This document shows, piece by piece, positions 33,201 to 41,447 of a stretch of DNA of 64,000 bases. The DNA lies in NCBI GenBank assembly GCA_963678585.2, contig CAXXGA010000002.1, forward strand, positions 868,001 through 932,000, given 5' to 3'. Made by a program: the position numbers and the translations under genes. The first letter of the stretch is position 1. Every line of letters starts with the position of its first letter. Origin of the DNA: Breoghania sp963678585 (lineage in GTDB: Bacteria > Pseudomonadota > Alphaproteobacteria > Rhizobiales > Stappiaceae). The notes under the pieces were generated by a model. That model did no database searches. It had not been told where the DNA came from and saw nothing but the letters and a program-made list of their open reading frames with translations.

Positions 33201-34584
33201 TCTGGATATCGACGGCGTTGCCGACCCTCAGCCGCGCCGTGCTCTTGAGCGTAAACGGCCCGGTGAGCGGTCTGAGTGCGGCTTCGGAAAGGGACGCGAT
33301 ATCGCCGTTCGCGCTGAGCGAAAGCGGAACGTTCAGGCTTTCCTTGTGCAGATCCGCATCGGAGCCTTCACCGGAAAGCGACACCCGCGCCACGCGGGCT
33401 TGCGGCGCGTTCAGCCCCGCGCCCTGAAGGCCGAAGGTCCAGTCGAGATTGGAGAGGGATCCGGAGGCGCTGGCTGCCAGTTTCAGCTCATCGGCGGAAA
33501 AGGCCCCGGCATCCTGCCCCCACGTGGCGGCACGCAGCAGCCCGCCATCCACTTTGGCGCTCAGCGCGCCGCTGTCCATGTCGTATTTGCCGTCGGCCGT
33601 GAGCCGGAACGCATCCGACGTCATGTCGAGTTGGCCGCCGAGCGGGGTGTAGTCCTCCGCCAGATCGGCAACGCCCTTCACGTGCAGCGCGCCCGCAAAG
33701 ACATCGCGCATGCCTGGCGGCAGAATGTCGGCAAGCGCGCCGTCCAGCGACAGGGCGAGCTGGCGATTGGCGTCCATGCGGGTCAGGCTGAGGCGTCCCT
33801 TCACCGTCTGCTGGCGGTTGAGCGCGACGGAGAGGCGGCCATACCAGGAATCCGGGCGGCCTTCGCCGGAAATATTCGCATAGACGGCGGGCAGGGTCTC
33901 GATGCGCAGAAGCCGCGCGATCAGACCGCCCGCGGGCTCGTTGGCGCGCATGTCGATGCGCAGGAACGGGTTGTTCTGGACATAGCCGATTGACGCATCG
34001 AAACGGCCGGAAACCGCATCGATACGCTCCACATGGGTGGCGACCTCGATGATCGCCGGGTTCGCCCTCAGCCGCACGCTGGCCTGCGCCGTCATCTCCA
34101 CCGGGGTGCCGACGAGAGGTGCGCCGAGCGCGATGCTGCCGAGCCGGATATGCGGGATATCGACGTCGATCGGCACGCCGCTTGCGCTGCTGTCGGCGCT
34201 TTCGCTGTCATCGGCCTCATCCGCGGCGCTCTCGCCAAGGCTGAGCGGCTGGCGCGGAACCTCGATCGTCTCAACCGAAACCGAGCCGATGGAAATCCGA
34301 CCGCCCAGAAGCGCCAGCGGGGTCCATGTCGCGCGGATGCCGCCGACCTTCAGCCATGTTCCCTCATCATCGGCGACATTCAGCGAGGCGGCGTGCAATG
34401 TGCCGTCCCAGTCGATGCGCGGTGCGGCGATCACGACCTTGCGGCCTTCGTTCGTCAGAACCTCATTGAGCTTGCGTTCGGTGAAGTCGCGCGCGGCCTG
34501 CGTTTGCATGGCCGCCAGAAAAGCGACCGGAATCAATAGGATGAGGCAAAGAATTGCGGCGATGATGATAAAAAAGCGGCGCAT
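30298..34584 (-). CDS. tamB: TamB, inner-membrane component of the translocation and assembly module
   Basis: 1,428 residues. One N-terminal membrane anchor (about 4-24, F-F-I-I-I-A-A-I-L-C-L-I-L-L-I-P), a very long repetitive beta-rich periplasmic body and the C-terminal DUF490/TamB domain (from about 1,050), ending K-A-G-I-Y-F-E-R-E-Y. TamB spans the periplasm and works with TamA in placing outer-membrane proteins and in lipid transport between membranes. A GGAAGG ribosome site lies about 5 bases before the ATG. It follows tamA on the same strand after 260 bases. Confidence 0.93.
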   Translation of the reverse strand: MRRFFIIIAAILCLILLIPVAFLAAMQTQAARDFTERKLNEVLTNEGRKVVIAAPRIDWDGTLHAASLNVADDEGTWLKVGGIRATWTPLALLGGRISIGSVSVETIEVPRQPLSLGESAADEADDSESADSSASGVPIDVDIPHIRLGSIALGAPLVGTPVEMTAQASVRLRANPAIIEVATHVERIDAVSGRFDASIGYVQNNPFLRIDMRANEPAGGLIARLLRIETLPAVYANISGEGRPDSWYGRLSVALNRQQTVKGRLSLTRMDANRQLALSLDGALADILPPGMRDVFAGALHVKGVADLAEDYTPLGGQLDMTSDAFRLTADGKYDMDSGALSAKVDGGLLRAATWGQDAGAFSADELKLAASASGSLSNLDWTFGLQGAGLNAPQARVARVSLSGEGSDADLHKESLNVPLSLSANGDIASLSEAALRPLTGPFTLKSTARLRVGNAVDIQNFDLTTAAGRATLAGVYEAEKAKLAGDLTMDDLSVLSDLAGRALGGTLAAHFTAQGNPTAQSGIATLNADAKNLDAGDPRLKALLGGTTTLAATVERDGDGVITLSDTALSGAGVKADVAGRIAPEDVSLTTNATLDDLNPLDARISGGLAFAAEISGPLTDPQVDARLSSKRLMMQGEAVEGLVATAKGSAADGKPSGSVALNARFRGQPLSASARLESLADGSRKLEDIAVKAASTRLDGNLTLTASGRPSGSIDLTSPDLAEIAPLLLQELSGALTARIDIAPAGGSDVASVKVRAEKLESAGISIAAADLDATVTDPLATPRIQGTLAARDIRQGDIVVTNVSGRADHDGSVTDFSAKAELSDGTLALDGKLEPEGDGFSITLANAGGSYKGLETRLSRQAKILIENGTAQLYDIALVLGSGSAEISGSAGEDLDVDVRLNAVPLSLANAFAPEVGLRGALSGTAHAGGKAANPQATWSLAWSDAGAAPIASLGLPAIQIKSDGQLQDNRVTHTTVTTIGNGAITAKGSANLAAQPIALDMSVNGTLPLAILQRRLVEAGVRLEGSAALDMRIGGTVAAPDYGGTISGSGITAIGLDTGVTVKSLAVNAQFTPKELRLTSLSGDLGGGRISGQGTLGLGEGLPADFALKVDDATYQDGVIVKANLDADMNLTGPLAGSPALRGTVTLKRTDITIPETIAGKLSPLAVKHINAPADIRQQSAALDKAEGGDTGGGDIRLDLTVSAPGQMFVRGRGLQAELAGTIRIKGTSSNPVTSGGFTLRRGTLVVLSRQLTFTNGEITFLGSFDPLLDFAATTTTSDAEVVVKVQGNASDPNIVFTSNPELPQDEVMAQLLFGQSLSNLSPAQIAQLASAVATLGGKDPLDRLRQSLGVDSINLTADEDNNAAVNIGKNLGNKLRLGVQQGTAASSSRVTIDLDINKTLRARGEVGEDGESKAGIYFEREY

Positions 34585-34844
34585 GGTTTCCTTCCGCCGA
34601 TGAGTCGCTCTGTAAGTTTAACAGCTTAATGATTGTGGCGCGGCACAGGGCGTCTGTCGATCTGGCCGCCAACGCGAGACAGGGAATGGCGACCGGCTCC
34701 CCGAAAGGTTCGATCCGATAGTCCGTCTGCATAGCCTGACAACAAGGAGGAAAAGCGGCGAAATCGAAATTGGCCGAATGTCGGGTGTCGCGAGGGAGCC
34801 TGGGGTGGGGCTGGTTCCCCGGTCATGCGGGCGAACCGGTGCGC

Positions 34845-36812
34845 TCAGAAGGCCTGGCTCAGGCCCAGATAGAGCGCAAAGCTCGGATCGTCCGGGCCGG
34901 GATCGAGCGGAACGGCCACGTCGAAGCGCAGCGGGCCGATGGGCGTGTAGTAGCGCAGGCCCACGCCGGTGCCGACCTTGAGGGGTTCGGAGAAATCCGG
35001 GATCTCGTCGGGATAGGCCGCGCCCACGTCGATGAAGGGCACGACGCCGATGGTGTCGGTGACCTTGATGCGCGCTTCGGCGGAAGCTTCCAGATAGCTC
35101 AAGCCGCCGATGACCTCCTCGCCGTCGGACGTGGTCACGCGCGGGCCCACATTGCGATAGGCATAGCCACGCACCGATCCGCCACCGCCCACATAGTAGC
35201 GCCGGCTCGGCTGGATATCGCGTGTCGATGCGCCGACGATGCTGCCGCCTCCGACGCGGCCCGCAAGCACGAGCCGCTTGGCCTCGTCGACCGCCCGATA
35301 GGCCGCTGCATCGGCCTTGACGAAGGTCATGATGCCGCCGGTCTCGATGTCATAGGCGGGCTCCAGCTTGCCCGTGACGCGGAAGCCCCGTGTCGGATCG
35401 AGAATGTTGTCGCGCGTATCCCACGTCACCTGCCCGAAAATGCCGAACAGCGCGTAATTGCCCGTGCCCAGCGCGTCTTCTTCTCGGGCGAACGACAATT
35501 CGGTGCCGAGCGAGACTTTGAGGGTTTCGCTCAGGTCCTTGCTGCCCTGAAGCTTTCCGTAAACCGAGCGGGACTGGTAGGTTTCCGGGTTCTCCTGCCG
35601 CGCGCCGAGCGTGGCGGAAAAGCTGGTGGCGGGACCGAAGGCGCCCGGCTTGGTGAAGGTGACGGCGGTGTTGTATTCAAGTTCGTCGAGCCCGCCGTTG
35701 GTCAGGCGGCCGACGGAACCCTCGATGGAAAGCTGCTCGGCCCGGCCGAAGAGGTTGCGGTGCCGCCAGTAGGCCTCAAGGCCGACGCCTTCCGTGCTCG
35801 ACCACGTTGCGCCGCCGCCGATAACGGATCGCTTGCGCTCGCTCACTTCGATGGTCAGCGGCAGGTGGCCGTCGCCGTCCACCCTGTCGGCCTCCACGAT
35901 CCGCACGCTTGAGAAGATGCCGAGATCGCGCAGGTTCTTCTCCGCCTTGCGCAGCGTCTCCGGTGAATACCGCGCGCCTTCGGGAATGTCGGCCTGCTGG
36001 ATGACGAAATCCGGGTCCGTCTTGCGGGTGCCCGACACGGAAACCGTGCCGAAGGCGGCTTCCATGCCCGCGGAGGCTTTGAGCGTGACGTCGAGCGTGC
36101 GGCTGGCGTGGTCGGCGACGATATCGCGGCCTGTGACGGAGGCGAAGGGATAGCCAAGCCGCTTCAGGCTCCCGACGATGGCAGTTTCGGCGTTGAGGAT
36201 CGTGTCGGAGCTGGCAGGCGCACCCTTGATGAGCCCGAAAGTCTCGGGATCGAGCGGCGGCAGCGCCGTGCTGCCGGAGGCGATGATGCGCGTGCGGTCG
36301 AAGGTGAAGAGCGGTCCGGCAGATACGCGGATGGCGACGGGAACCGGCGTGCCGTCCCGGTGCGGGAAGGTTCCCGCATCGAGCACCTGCGACAGCGGCC
36401 GCCCGGCAATGGCGATATCGACCGTCCCGCCATAGCGAGCGGCACTGTAAAGGCGCGCAAGAAGCTGTTCCTGATCGGAAAGCGCGCGCGAGATCAGCCC
36501 CGGTTCGCCCGACGGCGGCGTTTCCTGCTTCGAAACGAGGGTGGAATGACTTTCGAGCCGATCCTTCAGATCCTCGTCGCCGCCAAGCAGCGTAAGAGTG
36601 GCGGTATAGGGCAGGGGATCGGGGACGGGTGCGGTTTCTTTCTCGTCCGATTCGAAAAACTTCATCCCGAAGAGTTCGAAGGCCGAGGCGGCGGGTATCT
36701 GCGGGAGTTGAAGGCCGAGCGTCAGGCATGCGACCAGCACGGCGCAACCGGCCCGCGCCGAAATTCGGCGAGCCTGTTCCTTTCCGCAATGATCTCGGTG
36801 CCGAAGCGCCAT
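34845..36812 (-). CDS. tamA: TamA, outer-membrane Omp85-family assembly protein
   Basis: About 655 residues. Signal peptide (A-V-L-V-A-C-L-T-L-G-L-Q-L-P), three POTRA-like domains (about 60-320) and a C-terminal 16-strand Omp85 barrel that ends with the aromatic Phe expected for recognition by BamA (L-G-L-S-Q-A-F). It carries the barrel motif VRGYAYR. It partners TamB. I placed the start at the ATG at 36812; a TTG 15 bases upstream at 36827 is also in frame, and neither has a clear ribosome site. Divergent from the rirA-like gene. Confidence 0.92.
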   Translation of the reverse strand: MALRHRDHCGKEQARRISARAGCAVLVACLTLGLQLPQIPAASAFELFGMKFFESDEKETAPVPDPLPYTATLTLLGGDEDLKDRLESHSTLVSKQETPPSGEPGLISRALSDQEQLLARLYSAARYGGTVDIAIAGRPLSQVLDAGTFPHRDGTPVPVAIRVSAGPLFTFDRTRIIASGSTALPPLDPETFGLIKGAPASSDTILNAETAIVGSLKRLGYPFASVTGRDIVADHASRTLDVTLKASAGMEAAFGTVSVSGTRKTDPDFVIQQADIPEGARYSPETLRKAEKNLRDLGIFSSVRIVEADRVDGDGHLPLTIEVSERKRSVIGGGATWSSTEGVGLEAYWRHRNLFGRAEQLSIEGSVGRLTNGGLDELEYNTAVTFTKPGAFGPATSFSATLGARQENPETYQSRSVYGKLQGSKDLSETLKVSLGTELSFAREEDALGTGNYALFGIFGQVTWDTRDNILDPTRGFRVTGKLEPAYDIETGGIMTFVKADAAAYRAVDEAKRLVLAGRVGGGSIVGASTRDIQPSRRYYVGGGGSVRGYAYRNVGPRVTTSDGEEVIGGLSYLEASAEARIKVTDTIGVVPFIDVGAAYPDEIPDFSEPLKVGTGVGLRYYTPIGPLRFDVAVPLDPGPDDPSFALYLGLSQAF

Positions 36813-37030
36813 GTCGGATACGCTCAACTCATTCCCCGGCGCGTCGTAAACGCGGGCAAACGCACCGGATCGGGAGACGCGACCTCGTCACGAGACGGTC
36901 GATCCTGCCGGTTGTATGCCTGTCCTGTCCGCGCTCGCCATTCTGATCCAAAAACGTCTATCAGGTCTTACCAATGCAGAAAAGAAGCCAGAATGGTTCT
37001 ATGCTACCCGTTGCGATATTGCCCGATCCA

Positions 37031-37059
37031 TTGAAAATCCCGCTGTGATCGCTTATTCA
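37031..37059 (+). promoter_or_regulatory. Candidate promoter of the RirA-like regulator gene
   Basis: TTGAAA (37031-37036) and TATTCA (37054-37059) are spaced by 17 bases, 60 bases before the ATG. The -35 is good and the -10 only fair. Confidence 0.4.
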
Positions 37060-37119
37060 ATTGGTGGGAAGACCGACGAAGGTAAAGTGAGCCGGATACC
37101 GGTTCGGTAGGGAGCCATA

Positions 37120-37593
37120 ATGCGACTGACGCTTCAGGCAAACTATGCGGTTCGCACGCTGCTTTATTGCGCGGCGAACCCTGACAAGCCAAGCAAGGTG
37201 CCTGAAATCGCCGCAACTTACGGCATTTCGGAAACGCACCTGTTCAAGGTGATGAAGATCCTCGTCGACAACGGTTTCATCAAGACCCTGCGCGGGCGTA
37301 ACGGTGGCATCATGCTTGCCCAGCCTGCGGACGAGATGTCTCTGGGGGCGGTGATCCGCGCGGCGGAAGAGAACTTCCATCTCTCCGACTGCTTCGATCC
37401 GGGCAAGCGCGATTGCCCGCTGATTTCGTCATGCGAATTCAACCGCGTGCTCTATGAGGCGCTGGCCGCATTCTTCGACGTGCTGGATCGCTACACGATC
37501 GACGATATCGCCCGCAATCGGAAGAACCTGCGCTCGCTTTTGAGCCTGGAAGCGGCAACCCATCCGATGATGGAAGTGGCGGAACTGCCCTGA
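37120..37593 (+). CDS. rirA: Rrf2-family iron-sulfur transcription regulator, RirA type
   Basis: 157 residues. N-terminal winged helix (M-R-L-T-L-Q-A-N-Y-A-V-R-T-L and G-I-S-E-T-H-L-F-K-V) and the three cluster-binding cysteines at 91, 99 and 105 (CFDPGKRDCPLISSC). That spacing matches rhizobial RirA, which represses iron uptake and storage genes through an oxygen- and iron-sensitive Fe-S cluster. NsrR, the nitric oxide sensor, is the near relative, and the two cannot be told apart with certainty by eye; the TIDD motif and overall sequence favour RirA. An AGGGAG ribosome site lies 6 bases before the ATG. It ends in a strong terminator, so it is probably transcribed alone. Confidence 0.88.
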   Translation: MRLTLQANYAVRTLLYCAANPDKPSKVPEIAATYGISETHLFKVMKILVDNGFIKTLRGRNGGIMLAQPADEMSLGAVIRAAEENFHLSDCFDPGKRDCPLISSCEFNRVLYEALAAFFDVLDRYTIDDIARNRKNLRSLLSLEAATHPMMEVAELP

Positions 37594-38027
37594 TCGCAGA
37601 TCATACGGGTGAATCGCCAACAGTGAATGACCGGGCCGGCTGTCGGAAGCCGGCCTTTTTTGTGTCCGGCGCCGGGTATCCCCGCGTGATGCGCGACTTC
37701 TAACTATCCGGAAAAACGCACAAAACAGCTATCCAGAAGAGCGTGCGAGAATAAACTTGACGAAAATACTCAAGTTATATAGACATGTCTCTGGGCGCTG
37801 CCGCTGCCTGTCCTGTTCGGTCTTTCTCCCATTTCTTCCGATGATTGTCGGTGGCAGCGTCCCTTTTTCCCGAAAATCTCATCTCGAACACGGACTTGCC
37901 GGACACGGTGTTTTCGCGCGCTGCGCGACCGATTTCGGTTTCCGTGCGTCTGACGCAGGGGTAGACTGGTGGCGGTTCCAATGGCCGCCAAGAGCCGACT
38001 GTTCTCTGTATCGGGGGAGATGTGCCG
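37594..38027 (+). promoter_or_regulatory. Long leader region between rirA-like and MTHFR-like genes
   Basis: No convincing gene in 434 bases. It holds the rirA terminator, a candidate promoter (TTGACG at 37757-37762 with TATATAGACA at 37776-37785, exact -10 uncertain) and a leader hairpin: CGCTGCC (37802-37808, also 37796-37802) can pair with GGCAGCG (37853-37859), enclosing CCGA/TCGG (37838-37841, 37848-37851), followed by CCCTTTTT. This looks like an intrinsic terminator inside the leader and could serve attenuation. Confidence 0.35.
37634..37661 (+). terminator. Rho-independent terminator of the RirA-like gene
   Basis: Stem GGCCGGCT (37634-37641) pairs with AGCCGGCC (37648-37655) over a 6-base loop, followed by six T (37656-37661). 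Confidence 0.92.
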
Positions 38028-38930
38028 GTGAACGAAATTCGCAGCGAAACCGTCGTGAAGGCCCGGAATGCGAGTGTCCCGGAAAGGACGCCCATGTGGA
38101 TGCGCGGCTGGTCGGTGGAAGCGGTGCTTCCCGGGCGGGCCACGATTGATGCGGTCGGCGGCATTCTGGAACCGGGCGCGGAAGTCTATCTGAGCGCGAT
38201 CGGGCGCATTCCCAACAACGAACAGCTTGCCGCAGCGACGGCCCTGTACGATGCGGGACTGAGCCCGGCGCTTCATCTGGCGGCGCGCAAGTTTTCCTCC
38301 GAGCAGGAACTTGCCGACATGCTCGGCGTAGCGGAGGAGCGCGCCGGGGTGCGCAACTGCCTTGTCGTGGCCGGGGATGTTTCCACCGCGCGCGGTCCCT
38401 TCGCTTCAAGTCTCGACCTGATCTCAAGCGCCGCCTTCGCCGGATCGAAGATCGAGCGCGTCGGCCTCGCGGGTTACCCGGATGGGCATCCCTTCGCTGG
38501 TGACGACGAGCGTGCGCTGATACTGGCGGAAAAGGTTCTGGCGGCCCGCAGTTCGGGCAAGGAACCCTATGTGGTGAGCCAGTTCTGCTTCGACGCTGGC
38601 CGCATCCTGCAATGGCTGAGCTGGCTGCGCACGCTGGAGCCGGCCCTTCCGGTCAAGCTCGGCATCGCCGGGCCCGCCAGCGCGGAGATCCTGACGAAAG
38701 TGTCGTTGCGTTGCGGTGTCGATACGCCGTCGGCGGGCAACCGCTCGGCAGCGCCTTCGTACCAGAGCGTTGGTCCGGACCGCATCATCGGCGAGATCGA
38801 TGCAGGTCTGAAAGCCCTGCACGAGCGCGGGCCTCTGCAGCTTCACATCTATTCCTTCGGCGCTTTCGAGCGCACTGCCCGTTGGGCAAAGGCGGCCCAG
38901 TCCACCGCGGAATTCGCCCACGAAATGTGA
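38028..38930 (+). CDS. Methylenetetrahydrofolate reductase-like FAD protein
   Basis: About 300 residues of the MetF/MTHFR TIM-barrel superfamily; recognisable segments are R-N-C-L-V-V-A-G-D, G-L-A-G-Y-P-D-G-H-P and Y-V-V-S-Q-F-C-F-D-A, the last being the usual Q-x-x-F/Y-D motif. The family reduces 5,10-methylenetetrahydrofolate to 5-methyltetrahydrofolate with FAD; some relatives serve one-carbon demethylation pathways instead. It is a free-standing gene here, with no methionine or demethylase gene beside it, so the physiological role is open. I prefer the GTG at 38028, seven bases after GGGGGAGA; a GTG at 38022 lies too close to that site. Confidence 0.75.
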   Translation: MNEIRSETVVKARNASVPERTPMWMRGWSVEAVLPGRATIDAVGGILEPGAEVYLSAIGRIPNNEQLAAATALYDAGLSPALHLAARKFSSEQELADMLGVAEERAGVRNCLVVAGDVSTARGPFASSLDLISSAAFAGSKIERVGLAGYPDGHPFAGDDERALILAEKVLAARSSGKEPYVVSQFCFDAGRILQWLSWLRTLEPALPVKLGIAGPASAEILTKVSLRCGVDTPSAGNRSAAPSYQSVGPDRIIGEIDAGLKALHERGPLQLHIYSFGAFERTARWAKAAQSTAEFAHEM

Positions 38931-38966
38931 TGAGGAGAGGGGGCGGCCCTTGGTGCAGGTCCGTCC

Positions 38967-41213
38967 CTAGCGCGCGAGCCGGTTCAGCTTGTCGTGAAGG
39001 TTGCTGCGCGGCGTGTTGCCCAGCGCACGCAGCCCGCCGAGTTGGCGGCGGAATTCGTCCGTCACGTCGTTGGCTTCCTGGAAATCGCGCACCACGTGGG
39101 GCGTGATCAGGATGAGAAGCTCGGTGCGGGTCTTGGTGTCTTCCTTGTGGCGGAAGAGGTTGCCCACCACAGGCACGTCGCCCAGCACCGGCACCTGAGA
39201 TTTGGTGACGGAATCGCGTTGCTGGATCAGGCCGCCGAGCGCGAGGCTGTCGCCGTCCTTCACCACCACCGTCGTGTTGACCTTGCGCTGGCGGATCGTC
39301 GGGCTGTCGATGTCGGAGGTGGTTGTCTTCACCACGTCGGAGACCTCCTGCTCGATATCCAGAATGACGCGCCCGCTGTCGTTCACCCGCGGCACCACGG
39401 TCAGGATGATGCCGGTATCCTTCAGTTCGATGGAGTTGACCACGGTGTTGATGCTGGTGGTGTCGATGGCCTGCTGGACGGCGATGGGCACCTGATCGCC
39501 GATGCGCAGCACGGCCTTGCGGTTGTCCAGAACCATCAGGTTGGGCGAGGAGATGACGTTGACGTCGGTGATCGCATTGAGCGCATTGAGCGCAACCGCG
39601 GCGCTGCCGCCTGAAAACAGGAATGAGAAGCCCGGGAAGACCGACCCGACCGCGCCGTCCGACGCATCGCTCAGCGAGAAGCTGTAATTGCCGCTTTCAA
39701 AGAACCAGCGCAGGCCGAATTTCAGCTCGTCCGTCAGCGTGACCTCGGCAATCGTCGCCTCCAGAAGCACCTGATTGGGCAGGGAATCCAGCCGCTTCAG
39801 CATGTTCAGGATGGCGTTGTATTCATCGGGCGTCGCATAGATCAGCACGGCATTGTTGGCCTCGTCCGCTACGACGCGAATGCCGTCTTCCGACTGTGCG
39901 CCGGAACCTGCAAGCCCTGAAGCCGTAAAGGTGGCGGGCGTGGCGGCCGCCGAATTGACGAGGCCCTGGCCGACCGTGGAGGCCGTGGAACTCGCACCGC
40001 TCGCGGTCGTGGCGCCGGTCGTGCCGGTGAGCGCTGCAGCGCGCGCGGCGGCTGCGGTCTCGAAGGCCGATCCGACCCGCGTCGCGTTTGCCGTCTCGCC
40101 CGATCCGTTCGCCTTGCTCTTGGGATCGACGAGGATATTGCCGAGCAGCGTCGCAAGCTCGTTGGCGGCGCGGTTCTGGATGGAATAGACGAAGAGCTGC
40201 CGCTTCGTGCCGCCCGCGATCCGGTCCAGCCTTGCGACCCATTGCTCCGCCTTTTGCAGATAGCGCGGGCGCGAGGAAATCACGAGGATGGAATTGAGCC
40301 GCGTATTGGGCACGAAGCGCACCACGCCCTTGAGCGCGCCGCCGTCCTCGGTGGAGAAGATCGTATCGAGTTCGGTGACGATGGAATCCGGATCGGCGTT
40401 CTTCACCGGCAGGAGGGCGAAGGACATGCCCTTCATCTGGTCGATGTCGAACAGGGAAATGGCGTCGAGCGCGGTTGCGATCTCGCGCGGGTTTCCGCCG
40501 AGGATCATGATGTTCCGGCGCTCGTCCACATGCAGGATCTTGTCTGCGCCGATGATCGGCTGAAGCAGGCGCTGCATCTCGCGCGCGGAGACGAATTCCA
40601 GCGGCACCACCTTGGCCGAAAGCCCGATCCCGCGCGATCGGTCGTAACCTCGCGCTGGATTGTTGACCGCCAGAACGCCGGGATCGGAGGCGGGCACGAT
40701 GCGCAGGAGATCGCCGTTCGCCACGATGGCCGCGCCGGAAAAACGCAGCAGCGCATCGAAGGTGTCGAGCATGGCGCTCTTGGCGATGGCGTTGGTGGTC
40801 TGGATCGTCACCGTGCCCTTCACCCGCGGGTCGATCACGTAGTTGCGCGCCAGAATGTCGGAAACGATGACTTTGGCGGCGGATTCGATGCTCGCATTGA
40901 CGAGGCTGAGGTGAACCCGGTCCTGATCGGTGATCGTATAGGGCTCACTCGCGCTGTTGCCGACGAACTGGGCCGTGCCGGGGTAAAGCTGCGCCTTGGG
41001 CGAATAGGCGCGCGCGGCGCTGCGGGCGGGAACGTTGCCGGGAAGGTGGGAACGGGAGAAGCCGCTGGGCGTGATGTCGCGCGAGGCAGGCCCCTCGGCC
41101 AGATCGGACATGGTCTCGGTGCAACCGGCAAGCGCAATGAGCGCCATCAGCCCGGTCATGAACCCGGCAAGCACGCGCAAAGGTCGGTGCCTCGTCCGAT
41201 TGCCTGGTTCCAA
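38967..41213 (-). CDS. gspD: Type II secretion secretin GspD with lipobox
   Basis: 748 residues. N0, N1, N2 and N3 domains run from about residue 90 to 465. N3 contains a long Ala/Thr/Ser/Gly insert (about 350-410). The secretin core follows (about 465-720), with the hallmark VPVLGDVPVVGNLF. The signal sequence ends in L-I-A-L-A-G-C with Cys31, a lipobox, so this looks like a liposecretin, as HxcQ of Pseudomonas, which needs no separate pilotin; no gspS is seen. Start: TTG at 41213, supported by GGGGGAG about 8 bases before it. It forms the outer-membrane pore of the system encoded up to 49842. Confidence 0.92.
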   Translation of the reverse strand: MEPGNRTRHRPLRVLAGFMTGLMALIALAGCTETMSDLAEGPASRDITPSGFSRSHLPGNVPARSAARAYSPKAQLYPGTAQFVGNSASEPYTITDQDRVHLSLVNASIESAAKVIVSDILARNYVIDPRVKGTVTIQTTNAIAKSAMLDTFDALLRFSGAAIVANGDLLRIVPASDPGVLAVNNPARGYDRSRGIGLSAKVVPLEFVSAREMQRLLQPIIGADKILHVDERRNIMILGGNPREIATALDAISLFDIDQMKGMSFALLPVKNADPDSIVTELDTIFSTEDGGALKGVVRFVPNTRLNSILVISSRPRYLQKAEQWVARLDRIAGGTKRQLFVYSIQNRAANELATLLGNILVDPKSKANGSGETANATRVGSAFETAAAARAAALTGTTGATTASGASSTASTVGQGLVNSAAATPATFTASGLAGSGAQSEDGIRVVADEANNAVLIYATPDEYNAILNMLKRLDSLPNQVLLEATIAEVTLTDELKFGLRWFFESGNYSFSLSDASDGAVGSVFPGFSFLFSGGSAAVALNALNAITDVNVISSPNLMVLDNRKAVLRIGDQVPIAVQQAIDTTSINTVVNSIELKDTGIILTVVPRVNDSGRVILDIEQEVSDVVKTTTSDIDSPTIRQRKVNTTVVVKDGDSLALGGLIQQRDSVTKSQVPVLGDVPVVGNLFRHKEDTKTRTELLILITPHVVRDFQEANDVTDEFRRQLGGLRALGNTPRSNLHDKLNRLAR

Positions 41214-41407
41214 TTCCGAAAACTCCCCCGTACGCGTCCTGCACCTCAGCAGGCCCGACCGGGAAGGGATAGGCTTTTCGTGGAGACCTGCGATGTCAAA
41301 CAGACCTTATCCACATGGCATCAACAGGAAATGTCGTCCTTTGCCAGATGAACGACGGAACTTTCGTAAATTGACGGGGCTGAAGGCCTTTCAGTCATTG
41401 CGGAATA

Positions 41408-41439
41408 CCGTAAGGGATCTGCGGAGATGTCCGTAAGGG
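41408..41439. repeat. Direct repeat in the gspD-gspK gap
   Basis: CCGTAAGGG occurs at 41408-41416 and 41431-41439, 23 bases apart (about two helix turns), in the 234-base gap upstream of gspD and just past the gspK stop. It may be a tandem protein-binding site; nothing else is seen in the gap. Confidence 0.3.
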
Positions 41440-41447
41440 GGCAAGCT

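Noticed and set aside
36916..37110. Small frame of 64 codons upstream of the rirA-like gene
   Set aside because: No ribosome site, no recognisable features, and it covers the likely promoter.
37790..38020. SAM-II or SAH riboswitch before the MTHFR-like gene
   Set aside because: The conserved core sequences of these classes as I know them are not seen, only a hairpin with a T run.
37757..38149. Frame of 130 codons starting with TTG in the MTHFR leader
   Set aside because: The start coincides with a likely -35 element, the frame overlaps the MTHFR-like gene and has no protein-like pattern.
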